A model generated the notes under the pieces. It did not search any database, had not been told where the DNA came from, and was given only the letters and a program-made list of their open reading frames with translations. Of a stretch of 35,731 bases of DNA, positions 23,177 to 31,490 are shown piece after piece; positions within the stretch are counted from its first letter, which is position 1, and each line of letters begins with the position of its first letter. The translations under genes were made by a program, and so were the position numbers. The DNA is from Clostridia bacterium (GTDB lineage: Bacteria > Bacillota > Clostridia > Oscillospirales > CAG-272), in assembly GCA_017462545.1 (NCBI GenBank), contig JAFTQX010000017.1, forward strand, positions 1-35,731, read 5' to 3'.

Positions 23177-25113
23177 GTATTTTGGAGCATATTCGCCGCC
23201 TGCTTGGTCGCGGCGGCGCAAAAAACAAACACAAGGGCGAGGATACCGTCCTCTCCTATACCGAGGCGGGCGAGCCGCAGAGAGAGGCAGAGATCCTCGC
23301 CTTTCTTTCGGCCGAGTACCGCCGCCGCCGCGCCGAGCGGCAGCCGCTTGAGCGGCAATGGACGCTGAACGCCGACTTTTTTGCCGGTCGTCAAAACTGC
23401 GCCATCAACCCCGACAGCGGCGAAATTCAGCAGTTTTCACCCGAGCACAGCTATGAGGAGCAGGGGGTTTACAACCGCATCGCGCCCCTGATCGAGACCC
23501 GCCTTGCCTCTCTCCGCTCGCTCTCCTTTGATATGACCGTGCGCCCGCGCACGAACGAGGCCGAGGACTGCGAGAAGAGCGAAATTGCCACCTGCCTTCT
23601 GCGCTATGCAGGACAAGCGGGGGATTTTGCCGGCAAGAAGGATCGCCTTTTGCTGGATTGCGAGCTCTTTGGCACGGCCTTTCTCTTCTCCACCTGGCGG
23701 GCAGGTGACAACGGTGACGAGGAGGGCGGACTTTCCTATACGGTGCTCTCCCCCTACTCGGTCTTTCCCGATTCGCTCTACCGCGCAGAGGTACGGGAGC
23801 AGAGCAGCATTTTGCTTGCCGAGGTGCTGACGATCGACGAGATCGAGGAGGCCTATGGCGTCCGCGTGCCCGGTGGGGACGCGGATATTTACACCCTCAC
23901 CCCGGCAGACAGCGGCGCGGTCTACGGCGGCTTTGGCACGGCCCTTTCCATGCAGGGGCAGCGCGCCGAAAACTGCGCCACGCTGCTGACCTACTTAGAA
24001 AAGCCGAACGCGCGGCAAAAGAACGGCCGCCTGATTGTTGCGGCCGGCTCTCGCCTGCTTTGGTACAGCGACCTGCCCTATGACGAGATCCCCTTGGTGG
24101 CGGTCAAGTGCAAGGATGGCAGCGGGCAATTCTTTGGCCGCTCGGTCATTCCGGAGCTGATTCCCTTGCAGCGCGCCTACAACGGCGTCAAAAACAAGAT
24201 CCACGACTACATCCGTGCGGTGGCGGCCAATCCGCTGCTGGTGCCGGAGGGCGCGATCGCCGACCCGGACGATCTTGCCACGCGCGGGCTGCCGCCCGGG
24301 GAGATCGTGGAATACAACGCCGAACGCGGCCGCCCCGAGCCGCTTTCCCCCGCCCCGCTGCCTGCCGAGCTGCGCTACGAATGTGAGCAGCTTGCTACCG
24401 ACATGGAGTATGTGGCGGGTGTCTCCCAGCTGATGATGCTGGGCAAGACCCCTGCGGGCGTGACCTCCGGCACGGCCATTGCCAATCTGCGGCAGATCGA
24501 CAGCACACGTCTGGCGCTGACCGGCGAAAATCTGCGCCGCGCGGTAAGAGAGATGGCGGGCATCTGGCTGCGCCTTTACAAGCGATACACCAGCGGCTAC
24601 GGCACGCTGCTGATCGCGGGGGCCAATGCCGCCTCCGGCGTGCTTTCCTTCTGCGCGGAGGATATCAACTCCTATGATGTGGAGTTTGATGCCGAGAACG
24701 AGCTGCTGATCAGCCGTGAGGCACAGCGGCAGAACCTGTTGACCGCGCTGAACGCGGGGCTTCTGTTTGACGAGGAGGGCAAGCTCTCCCGCGCCGTCAA
24801 GAGCCGCGCGCGCCGCCTGATGCAATTGGGACAGGCGATGGATCGCACGGACACGGACGAGCTGCAGCTGCAGGCCGCCGAGCGGGAAAACGCCGCCGCC
24901 CTGACAGGCGCGACGCTGACCGTGCGCCCCTTTGACGATCACGAGCTGCACGCCGAGGCGCACCGCCGCTTTCTGCTGCAGGCGCGTTTTTCCTATCTGC
25001 GCGAGAAATTCCCCGCCCGCGCACGGGCGTTTGAGGCGCATCTCTTCTCGCACATGGCGGCATTGTCACAGGGGAATCGGGAGGTGAACGACCATGGCAA
25101 GACGAATGGGTGA
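23173..25113 (+). CDS. Phage portal protein, P22-like
   Basis: A 646-residue protein, long for a portal and of the size of the P22 class. The early region RRAERQPLERQWTLNADFF is the typical start of the wing. NRIAPLIETRLASLRS and VAVKCKDGSGQFFGRSVIPELIPLQRAYN are conserved portal segments, and QIDSTRLALTGENLRRAVREM forms the long helix. It forms the twelve-subunit ring through which DNA is packaged and ejected. It is coupled to the upstream holin-like gene by ATGA and overlaps the next gene by 20 bases. In most phages the portal follows the large terminase directly; here seven genes intervene. Confidence 0.88.
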   Translation: MSILEHIRRLLGRGGAKNKHKGEDTVLSYTEAGEPQREAEILAFLSAEYRRRRAERQPLERQWTLNADFFAGRQNCAINPDSGEIQQFSPEHSYEEQGVYNRIAPLIETRLASLRSLSFDMTVRPRTNEAEDCEKSEIATCLLRYAGQAGDFAGKKDRLLLDCELFGTAFLFSTWRAGDNGDEEGGLSYTVLSPYSVFPDSLYRAEVREQSSILLAEVLTIDEIEEAYGVRVPGGDADIYTLTPADSGAVYGGFGTALSMQGQRAENCATLLTYLEKPNARQKNGRLIVAAGSRLLWYSDLPYDEIPLVAVKCKDGSGQFFGRSVIPELIPLQRAYNGVKNKIHDYIRAVAANPLLVPEGAIADPDDLATRGLPPGEIVEYNAERGRPEPLSPAPLPAELRYECEQLATDMEYVAGVSQLMMLGKTPAGVTSGTAIANLRQIDSTRLALTGENLRRAVREMAGIWLRLYKRYTSGYGTLLIAGANAASGVLSFCAEDINSYDVEFDAENELLISREAQRQNLLTALNAGLLFDEEGKLSRAVKSRARRLMQLGQAMDRTDTDELQLQAAERENAAALTGATLTVRPFDDHELHAEAHRRFLLQARFSYLREKFPARARAFEAHLFSHMAALSQGNREVNDHGKTNG

Positions 25114-26494
25114 AGCACCTCTGCCGCAGGGACGAGCCATGCGCGTGACGCGTCTTGGCGGCTTTCGCGGGCTTGACCGCCGCGGCGGCGTGCGGGATGG
25201 ATATCTGGCAGCTTGCGAGGGCATTGACCCGCGTGAGCTGCCCGCCTTGACCACCATGCGTACCCCTACCCCCTATCGCACCTGCCCGGCAGGAAAAACG
25301 CTTGCCCTGCAGGCCATTGGCTCTGCCATCTTTCGCGTATACACGGACGAGAGCGGGCTTTATCTTGCCCGCTACCAAAAAGACGGCTCGCTCTCCCGCA
25401 CGGCGCTTTCTTCAGAGGATACCACCACGCCGCGTACCCTTCTTCCCTATAACCTCTATTCCAACCCGCAGGATCCGCTCTCGGGCAGCTACCAGAATCT
25501 GGTCATTCTCTTTCCCGACTGCGTGATCTTTGACCCGCAGGCACCCATCCCAAAGCCGGAGGCACTTGGCAACGCGAGCTCTATGCCGTCTATCACGCAC
25601 GCGTGCGTGCACCTCTCCCGTGTGTTTGGCGCAAACGAGGACAGGCTGTACGCCTGCGCCTTTAACGATCCGCGCAACTGGAATCTGGATACGGCGACCA
25701 GCATGGATGCCTCGCACGCCTGGGCAAGCACGGTGCAATCCAACACCCGCGCCTCCGGCGATTTCACGGCGATGACCGTTTACGATGGGCATGTGCTGGC
25801 CTTCAAGCGGCGGTTTTGCCACATTCTCAACAACAACAAAAATCCCTTCCGCGTGGCTGATCTTCTCACCGTCGGCACACCCGACGGGCGCACGATCGCC
25901 GAGGTGGAGGGCAAGCTGTTCTTCGTAGCCGACGAGGGCGTTTACCGCTACAACGGCGACAGCGCCACGCTCATCAGCGACGTGCTGGATGTGGCCGATT
26001 TTTCCGGTGCGCTGGCGGCGGGGGCGGCAGGGCTGTATTGGCTCTATCTGCCCGCGCTTGACCGCGTGCTGGTGTGGAGCGAGGCAAACGGCGCGTGGAG
26101 CATGCTTTCCCCCTTTGCCGACACGCCCATCTGCGGGATGACGGCAGACGAAAAGGGCTGCTACATGATCGACGAGGGCGGCATTCTCTACACCTTTGAG
26201 GGTGGCCGGATGGCTGCCTTTACCGTGACCACACCGCCCCTGCTGCAGGAGGCGATCGGCCGCCTGTCGCGCCTCTCGCTTTCGCTGACGGCAGAGGCGG
26301 GCGCGACGCTGACCGTGACCTACACCGACACAGGGGGGCACATCACCCCGCTGCTGCAGCATACGGGCAACGGCAGGACCGTGCGCGTAGAAAGCCGCGT
26401 TTTCACCCCCGCCGACTACGGCGGCAGCCTGCATCTTTCCGGCACGGGCAAGGTGACGGTGCACGATCTGATCCTGAAGGTGGCAAACAGCTGA
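25094..26494 (+). CDS. Tail nozzle/DNA stabilisation protein (P22 gp10-like)
   Basis: A 466-residue protein, mostly beta-strands. The N-terminus FRGLDRRGGVRDGYLAACEGID and the segment RVFGANEDRLYACAFNDPRNW are typical of podovirus packaged-DNA stabilisation (nozzle) proteins, where R..GANE.RLY..... DPRNW recurs. Later strands (GKLFFVADEGVYRYNGDS, KGCYMIDEGGILYTFEGGR) look like propeller blades. GGGAGGTG lies seven bases before the ATG at 25094, which overlaps the portal stop by 20 bases; a second ATG at 25106 is possible. It would plug the short tail below the portal and connector. Confidence 0.75.
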   Translation: MARRMGEAPLPQGRAMRVTRLGGFRGLDRRGGVRDGYLAACEGIDPRELPALTTMRTPTPYRTCPAGKTLALQAIGSAIFRVYTDESGLYLARYQKDGSLSRTALSSEDTTTPRTLLPYNLYSNPQDPLSGSYQNLVILFPDCVIFDPQAPIPKPEALGNASSMPSITHACVHLSRVFGANEDRLYACAFNDPRNWNLDTATSMDASHAWASTVQSNTRASGDFTAMTVYDGHVLAFKRRFCHILNNNKNPFRVADLLTVGTPDGRTIAEVEGKLFFVADEGVYRYNGDSATLISDVLDVADFSGALAAGAAGLYWLYLPALDRVLVWSEANGAWSMLSPFADTPICGMTADEKGCYMIDEGGILYTFEGGRMAAFTVTTPPLLQEAIGRLSRLSLSLTAEAGATLTVTYTDTGGHITPLLQHTGNGRTVRVESRVFTPADYGGSLHLSGTGKVTVHDLILKVANS

Positions 26495-26531
26495 CACGAG
26501 CTTTACCGCAACAAAAGAAAGGAAAAAACCG

Positions 26532-27815
26532 ATGGTAAATGAATGGAATAAAAAAATGAAGGAGCTGCTGGACGGCGCAAAGGGTGAAGAGGAAAAGAAA
26601 AAGAATTACCTGACCGACAGCGGCTACCAGCCCGAAAACGAAGACCTCCTGCCCGGCATTGGCGGCGAGGAGGCAGAAGAGCATCCGTCCGGCACGACGG
26701 AAAAGAGCGAGGGCGGCGAAGCGCAGCCCTTTCCCAACCTCATCACCGACCCCCACCCGTGGCGGGAGCAGATCAAGGATCTCTTTTCCGGCACGCTCGA
26801 CAAGGAGACGGATCGCAACTATCTGACCGACAGCGGCTACCAGCCGACAAACAAGGATCTTTTGCCCGGCATTGGCTCGCCGCTGCCGAACATCTCCCGC
26901 CCGGAGGAGGAGGCAGAGAAGGCAAAGGCCGAGACCGACAACGCCATTCGCGAGGCGCTGAAGACGCTTGCCGACCGCCTCGCCGGAGGCGAGACCGCCT
27001 CCGAAACCGAGAGCGAGAGCGCGCTGCGCACCGAGGCAAGCGACCGGTTTGCCGCCTCTGACGCGCTGCGCGAGAACGCCACCGAGAAGGGGGACACGCT
27101 TTACGACGCGCTGCTTTCCTTTGCGGGCAAGCAGGACGGACGATACGACGCGCTGATCGATCAGATCAGCCAAAAGGGGTACCGCGATTTTGCGGGTGTG
27201 TCGGATATTCTTTCCTCCTACGCGGCGCAGGGCGACCGCGCGGCGGGCTATGCCGCTGCAGGCGGCGCGATCGAGAATGGTGGAAATCCGGACTCCTACG
27301 CTGCCGCCCAAGCGGCACGCAAGCGCCTGGACTTTACCGAGGCGGGCAACGCGGCGGCACTCTCCTATTACAACGATCAGCTTGACCGTTGGCTTTCCAC
27401 CCTGCAGGCAGCAGGCTCGGACGCGACCGACATTTACGCGCTGATGCAGGACAATGTGGACAGCACGCACGCCGCCGCTACCGAGGAGGGCAAGCGCGGC
27501 GAGGGGCTGTTTGCCTCTCTTGCCGATCTGCAGAGCACACGCGCCGAGGCTGATGCTGACCAATTCTCTTCTCTGCTCTCACATTACACGAAGGTCAAGG
27601 AGGAGGAGGGAGAGAAGATCGACAAGGATGCCATCTCCCCCATGGAGATCGACCGCGAATATGAGGCGATGCTTGCGGGCGAGGGGCAATCGGGCACGGC
27701 GCTTACGTCTACCGATGCGCTGATCGCCCTGTGGCAGAAGTACCCCACCATGCGGGAATACCTGCTTGAAAAGTACGACAAGATCCTCAACCCCGATTAC
27801 GTGTTCAAGGGGTAA
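26532..27815 (+). CDS. Phage virion protein with duplicated N-terminal motif
   Basis: A 427-residue hydrophilic protein with no recognised domain. About 40 residues are duplicated near the N-terminus, each with W...K..L..G and then NYLTDSGYQP.N.DLLPGIG (the NYL parts coded at 26604-26663 and 26817-26876). Residues 130-320 are helical, Ala/Glu-rich; the end is rich in Asp and Lys. It is the last gene of the cassette. Position and composition suit an internal ejection protein or a tail component. AAAGGAAAA precedes the ATG. Function is inferred from context only. Confidence 0.6.
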   Translation: MVNEWNKKMKELLDGAKGEEEKKKNYLTDSGYQPENEDLLPGIGGEEAEEHPSGTTEKSEGGEAQPFPNLITDPHPWREQIKDLFSGTLDKETDRNYLTDSGYQPTNKDLLPGIGSPLPNISRPEEEAEKAKAETDNAIREALKTLADRLAGGETASETESESALRTEASDRFAASDALRENATEKGDTLYDALLSFAGKQDGRYDALIDQISQKGYRDFAGVSDILSSYAAQGDRAAGYAAAGGAIENGGNPDSYAAAQAARKRLDFTEAGNAAALSYYNDQLDRWLSTLQAAGSDATDIYALMQDNVDSTHAAATEEGKRGEGLFASLADLQSTRAEADADQFSSLLSHYTKVKEEEGEKIDKDAISPMEIDREYEAMLAGEGQSGTALTSTDALIALWQKYPTMREYLLEKYDKILNPDYVFKG

Positions 27816-28108
27816 GCGCGGGGGTCGCCGTAGGCGTCATTCCCTGCGGCGATTGGCTTGACCGTATCTTGTAGGGACCGGCCTCCCGGACGGTCCGCCG
27901 GGAGAAACGCCCACGGGAAAGCCACTCCTGCCGCAAAGGCTGCGCTGATAGCTCGCCTCCCTCCGAGGAGGGAGGCTCTATAACCGGCGGCTGCACTACC
28001 TCCCGGAGGGAGGCATAAATAGACCGCATGTTTTCGTAGGAAAGCGCCTTGGTCCTCCCGCAAAAGATCGAAAAGGAAGGCACGGGAGGAGCAAGCCCCT
28101 CCCCTACC

Positions 28109-28161
28109 GCTGCGGCGGGAACAATTCTCGCTGCGGCGGGAACAATTCTCGCTGCGGCGGG
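28109..28161 (+). repeat. 21-base tandem repeat
   Basis: GCTGCGGCGGGAACAATTCTC begins at 28109 and 28130; a third, partial copy (GCTGCGGCGGG) begins at 28151 and runs into the 75-base direct repeat. Confidence 0.85.
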
Positions 28162-28225
28162 TTTGTCCACCGCTTAAGCCTTTTTGAACCACGCCACGAT
28201 GACGGGGGTTTCGTTTTACAAGCAA
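28151..28225 (+). repeat. 75-base direct repeat, left copy
   Basis: Starts GCTGCGGCGGGTTTGTCC and ends TTTTACAAGCAA. It matches 28623-28697 at 74 of 75 positions. Confidence 0.92.
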
Positions 28226-28435
28226 TAAATATCCCCCCGCGTAGTGGTGGGTATTTCATTTTCGGGCATAGCCCTAAACATGACTGGCTGCGCACAAGTG
28301 CGCTTTCAATTGGCCTGCCAGCCATGCAACTGCTACTGGTTACCCGTAAACGGGTTCCATGAATTTTTTCTCGAAATTGGCCTTTTATCTACTGCCATTG
28401 TTTAAGGCTGGCCTGATCCGTAGTATAAAAGCCTC

Positions 28436-28550
28436 CCCTGTGTAAGGGGAGGTGGCAGCCGAAGGCTGACGGAGGGGTTGTAAAACATTCCTTTTATCCA
28501 ACATAAACACATAAACAATCCCTCAGTCAGCTACGCTGACAGCTCCCACC
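28436..28550. repeat. Inverted pair of GGAGGTGGCAGC...GACGGAGGGRTTG repeats
   Basis: CCTCCCCTGTGTAAGGGGAGGTGGCAGCC...GCTGACGGAGGGGTTG on the left faces CAATCCCTCAGTCAGC...GCTGACAGCTCCC on the right, about 35 bases apart. Together they look like an inverted repeat element of host type. Confidence 0.65.
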
Positions 28551-28622
28551 CCCAAGGGCTCCCAAAATGGTTTTTGCGAAGCAAAATCCGTTTTGGGAAT
28601 GGGTTAAACAAGGGAGCCTGCC

Positions 28623-28697
28623 GCTGCGGCGGGTTTGTCCACCGCTTAAGCCTTTTTGAACCACGCCACGATGACGGGGTTTTCGTTTTACAAGCAA
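28623..28697 (+). repeat. 75-base direct repeat, right copy
   Basis: Second copy of 28151-28225 with a single mismatch, 472 bases downstream; its end abuts the terminator at 28696. Confidence 0.92.
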
Positions 28698-28729
28698 AAA
28701 AAGAACCGCTCAAAGAGCGGTTCTTTTTT
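28696..28729. terminator. Bidirectional terminator after the small peptide gene
   Basis: AAGAACCGCTC and GAGCGGTTCTT around a 3-base loop, with A7 on the left and T6 on the right. On the minus strand it lies eight bases after the 48-residue peptide stop and ends that operon. Confidence 0.92.
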
Positions 28730-28736
28730 CTCTTGT

Positions 28737-28883
28737 TTAGATGTTATCAACTTCGTTGATGACGAGATCAGCAATGTAATCCTTTGCGGTCTCGTTCGGG
28801 CTGCCATTGATCTCGGCGGAGGCCATCAGGACATCCGAGCAGAGGGTCAGCAGCTCAACTTCAGGAGCAAGATACTTTTTCAT
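28737..28883 (-). CDS. Small peptide of 48 residues, MKKY...DVLMAS type (peptide A)
   Basis: This short gene falls below usual length cut-offs but is well supported. It has an ideal AAAAAGGAGG seven to eight bases before its ATG, lies 20 bases after the exported-protein stop on the same strand, and is followed at once by a terminator. It reads MKKYLAPEVELLTLCSDVLM, then ASAEINGSPNETAKDYIADL, then VINEVDNI. It has no membrane segment or true signal peptide. Its first 22 residues share the pattern MK[KR].Y..P...L.L....D[VL]LMAS with the 57-residue peptide at 31491-31664. The two tails differ completely. Function unknown; a leader-plus-variable-core peptide or a partner of the exported protein are possibilities. 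Confidence 0.85.
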   Translation of the reverse strand: MKKYLAPEVELLTLCSDVLMASAEINGSPNETAKDYIADLVINEVDNI

Positions 28884-28903
28884 TCTCTATTCCTCCTTTT
28901 TGA

Positions 28904-31216
28904 TTATGCCAGAGCGCTCAGCTCCATCATAGCGCAGAGGAGCTCGGGCAGGTTCTCCTCGGTAGAATCCACCATTCTTGCAACGAAGGACTCTACACTA
29001 TAGGTCCAGGTATAACCCATGAAGTCATAAATACGAGTACCGGTTGCGCTGGCAGCTCTTTCCTGCGATACAAAGCGCAGATAGAACTTCTGGCTCAGCT
29101 CGGAGAGATCGATATCCTCGATCAGGGCGCTGGCAGAGTTACGGTCAACGGCCAGTCTGGTACCATTCTTCTTATCGCTGTAGGTATCCTCATCAAGACC
29201 GAACTGGAAGTACATATCCAGAGCGTTTGCCTTCTCGTACTCATTGAGGTCGAGGTGCAGACGAATGGAAATGGTATCCTCGATGTACAGGGAGAAGGCG
29301 GTCAGATCCGAGTAGGTGAGCAGAGCATCGGTCGTGATCTTCGTGCCGGTGAACTCTGCAAAGTACTGATTCTCCTCAATATCGATGGTAGCAACATCGG
29401 CCGGCAGACCCTTGTTTGCCAGGTTGGTCTCATTGTACTTGAAGTACTTCTGCGCGTATGCACCGTAGTTCATAACGGCAGCCATGAGATTCTTTTCAGC
29501 CTCGCTGAAGGTTGCGTCATACTGTGCCTGTGCGGCATCTGCTACGGAGAAGGTCTTGATATCCGACTGCGCGATGGTCTCGGCATCCTTCAATACAACG
29601 ACCTGTGCGGTAAAGGTATCCGCGATCTCCTTGGGAGAGAAGGTATCGTAGATGGCGGTGTAAGCAAAGTTTGCGCCTACGGCCATGGGGATCACAGCGG
29701 TAGCGTTATCCAGCGTCTTCTCGCCGGTTACGGTAGCATCCCACAGATATACGTTTGCAGCGGTAGCATCCTTGTAGGTATCGATCGTTGCATACGCGTT
29801 GAACTGCAGGCCGACCTTCTTGTCGACAACAACCGTTGCATCATCCATCTCCATGTCATACTTCTCGGTGGTCGCCTTGGTCATGAAGGAGGAGATGTTG
29901 GTATAGATGAGGTTCGGCTGTGCGTTCAGGAACTTCACTGCCTTGGTATCCTCACTGCGTGCGGCGTATACGATCTCATCACCCTTGTTGACCTCAACGC
30001 CGGTGATCGTATTCACCAGTTTGGCAGCACCCTTGCTGTCAGACTTCACAGTAATGGTGCCCTTCTTCTCGCCGTTTACAAATACGTCGATCGCAGCCTC
30101 TACGCTCTTTGCGGCGTTGGTGCTGGAGGCGGCCAGATAGAGAGCGCTTTCCTTGACGCTGAACTCAACCGTTGCCTTGGCCGTTGCCGTGCCGGCATAA
30201 GCGGGGAGCAGATCGGTCTCGCCAGAGCCGAACATAAAGGAACCGGACAGAGAACCGGAGTGGTTGATTACAACACCGTTGTTGGTGGAAAAGTCGATAT
30301 GCTTTTCATCAGCACCTGCCCAAACCGCAACGTGGTTACGCTGCTGGGAGGTGTATGCAGTAAAGGTGTTGTCAGCGGTATTATAGTTGCCGAGAGACCA
30401 GAGCGTGTCGGTCTGCTTCAGCGTGCCGATACCGTTGAGGTTACGGCTAACCGGCCAGTTTGCGCTGGAGGGGCCGTAGGTCTGAGCCATACGGGAGGGA
30501 ACAACCTCATAGCCATCATGGTAGGTAACAACAGGAACCATGTTGCCGTAGCGGGTGTTGTATCTTGCGGCAACAAAGTGAATCTTATCACCGATGTTGA
30601 CATCAACATTCTTCAGGGCGTCAGCCGACGGATGATTGGTGATATCCTCGGCGGAGGTAACGATTGCAAAATCGTCGGGGCTGAAGATCGAGCCATTCTC
30701 GGTGGGGAAGATCATGGTGTCGTTTACAAAAACGGCAAAATACATCGAAGCCGACTGACCTGCGGGAATGTTTTCCTCCAGCGCATTGGGAGCCAGGCTC
30801 TCGATAGCCAGATCGACCTTACCCTCATAGGGAGCATTGTAGGTGAAGGAGAAGGCCACGGTGGGGCCATCGCCAGTCATATACGGCTCGCCGGTGAGCA
30901 GAATGAAACGGCCCTCATCCAAATAGAGACCGGTCTCGGCCCACTGCTTATCTGCAGCGACTGCCGAAATAATATTGTACTGCTTTGCCAAGAAGGTAGC
31001 CTCGGCATACGCGCCGGAGCTGAAGCGGCCAACCGACCAGTTGCCGTTAAAGCCATCGAAGGAGGTCTTCGAGGTGTAGGAGGGCCAGTTTTCCTCTCTG
31101 GAAATCTTGGTAGTGAAGCCCGTTGTGTCTGCAGCGATAGCGGGGAGCAACAGCGCGGGAACAAGAGCTGCGACCATGCACACTGCCAGAATCAAGCTGA
31201 GAATGCGATTTTTCAT
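28904..31216 (-). CDS. Large exported protein of unknown function
   Basis: A 770-residue protein with a clear signal peptide (MKNRILSLILAVCMVAALVP then ALLLPAIAADTT, cleavage likely after AIA or AAD). The first 450 mature residues look like two related beta-sandwich modules, each with a W/F-rich strand followed by FSF or EFSV. The C-terminal 250 residues (AVMNYGAYAQKYFKYN, then LYIEDTISIRLHLDLN and YSVESFVARM) resemble a module that closes many large secreted or surface proteins of gut Clostridia. No LPXTG or S-layer motif is seen. AAAGGAAA precedes the ATG at 31216, and a good promoter lies upstream; longer frames are rejected because they cross that promoter. It is probably a cell-surface or secreted carbohydrate- or matrix-binding protein. 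Confidence 0.85.
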   Translation of the reverse strand: MKNRILSLILAVCMVAALVPALLLPAIAADTTGFTTKISREENWPSYTSKTSFDGFNGNWSVGRFSSGAYAEATFLAKQYNIISAVAADKQWAETGLYLDEGRFILLTGEPYMTGDGPTVAFSFTYNAPYEGKVDLAIESLAPNALEENIPAGQSASMYFAVFVNDTMIFPTENGSIFSPDDFAIVTSAEDITNHPSADALKNVDVNIGDKIHFVAARYNTRYGNMVPVVTYHDGYEVVPSRMAQTYGPSSANWPVSRNLNGIGTLKQTDTLWSLGNYNTADNTFTAYTSQQRNHVAVWAGADEKHIDFSTNNGVVINHSGSLSGSFMFGSGETDLLPAYAGTATAKATVEFSVKESALYLAASSTNAAKSVEAAIDVFVNGEKKGTITVKSDSKGAAKLVNTITGVEVNKGDEIVYAARSEDTKAVKFLNAQPNLIYTNISSFMTKATTEKYDMEMDDATVVVDKKVGLQFNAYATIDTYKDATAANVYLWDATVTGEKTLDNATAVIPMAVGANFAYTAIYDTFSPKEIADTFTAQVVVLKDAETIAQSDIKTFSVADAAQAQYDATFSEAEKNLMAAVMNYGAYAQKYFKYNETNLANKGLPADVATIDIEENQYFAEFTGTKITTDALLTYSDLTAFSLYIEDTISIRLHLDLNEYEKANALDMYFQFGLDEDTYSDKKNGTRLAVDRNSASALIEDIDLSELSQKFYLRFVSQERAASATGTRIYDFMGYTWTYSVESFVARMVDSTEENLPELLCAMMELSALA

Positions 31217-31274
31217 GATGGTTTCCTTTCGTTTTTGTGGTTTGTAAAGCGCGTTTGGACTTTTACACACATAT

Positions 31275-31303
31275 ATCATATCACAACCCATTCGATTTGT
31301 CAA
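31275..31303 (-). promoter_or_regulatory. Sigma-A promoter of the exported-protein operon
   Basis: Minus strand TTGACA (31303-31298), 17 bases, TATGAT (31280-31275). The leader to the ATG is about 50 bases. Confidence 0.82.
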
Positions 31304-31429
31304 CAAAAGATTTTGTTTCGGGCAAAAAATGGGCTGCCAAACTTCTGCTCGTTTTTTTGTGCACCTTGCACAAATATTCGGTTTTTTATGCACAAAGCCG
31401 TCGGTTTGAGCAGCGGGAGAAAAAAGCAG

Positions 31430-31458
31430 TTGACAAACGCCGCGGAACGTGTTACAAT
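31430..31458 (+). promoter_or_regulatory. Sigma-A promoter of the 57-residue peptide
   Basis: Perfect TTGACA (31430-31435), a 17-base spacer and TACAAT (31453-31458), 32 bases before the ATG. It is divergent from the promoter of the exported protein. Confidence 0.85.
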
Positions 31459-31490
31459 AGAGAAAACGATTTTTTTCAAGGGAGAGTATT

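Larger units (their letters stand above)
27816..28695. other. Gene-free repeat patch between the phage cassette and the exported protein
   Basis: About 880 bases without a supportable gene. It contains CTCCCTCCGAGGAGGGAG- and GGAGCAAGCCCCTCC-type hairpins (27966-28107), a 21-base tandem repeat (28109-28161), a 75-base direct repeat (28151-28225 and 28623-28697), two hairpins at 28285-28355, a CCTCCCCTGTGTAAGGGGAGG repeat (28436-28456) with an inverted partner ending about 28550, and a CCCAAAA...TTTTGGG hairpin (28560-28597). Confidence 0.75.

Noticed and set aside
27816..28695. tRNA, rRNA or tmRNA genes in the largest gap
   Set aside because: I found no cloverleaf, CCA end or rRNA-like stretch; the visible structure is explained by short repeats.
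28151..28697. Direct repeats as attL/attR of an integrated element
   Set aside because: The interval holds no genes, and the copies do not bound the phage cassette. No matching sequence was noticed at the left border near 16500.
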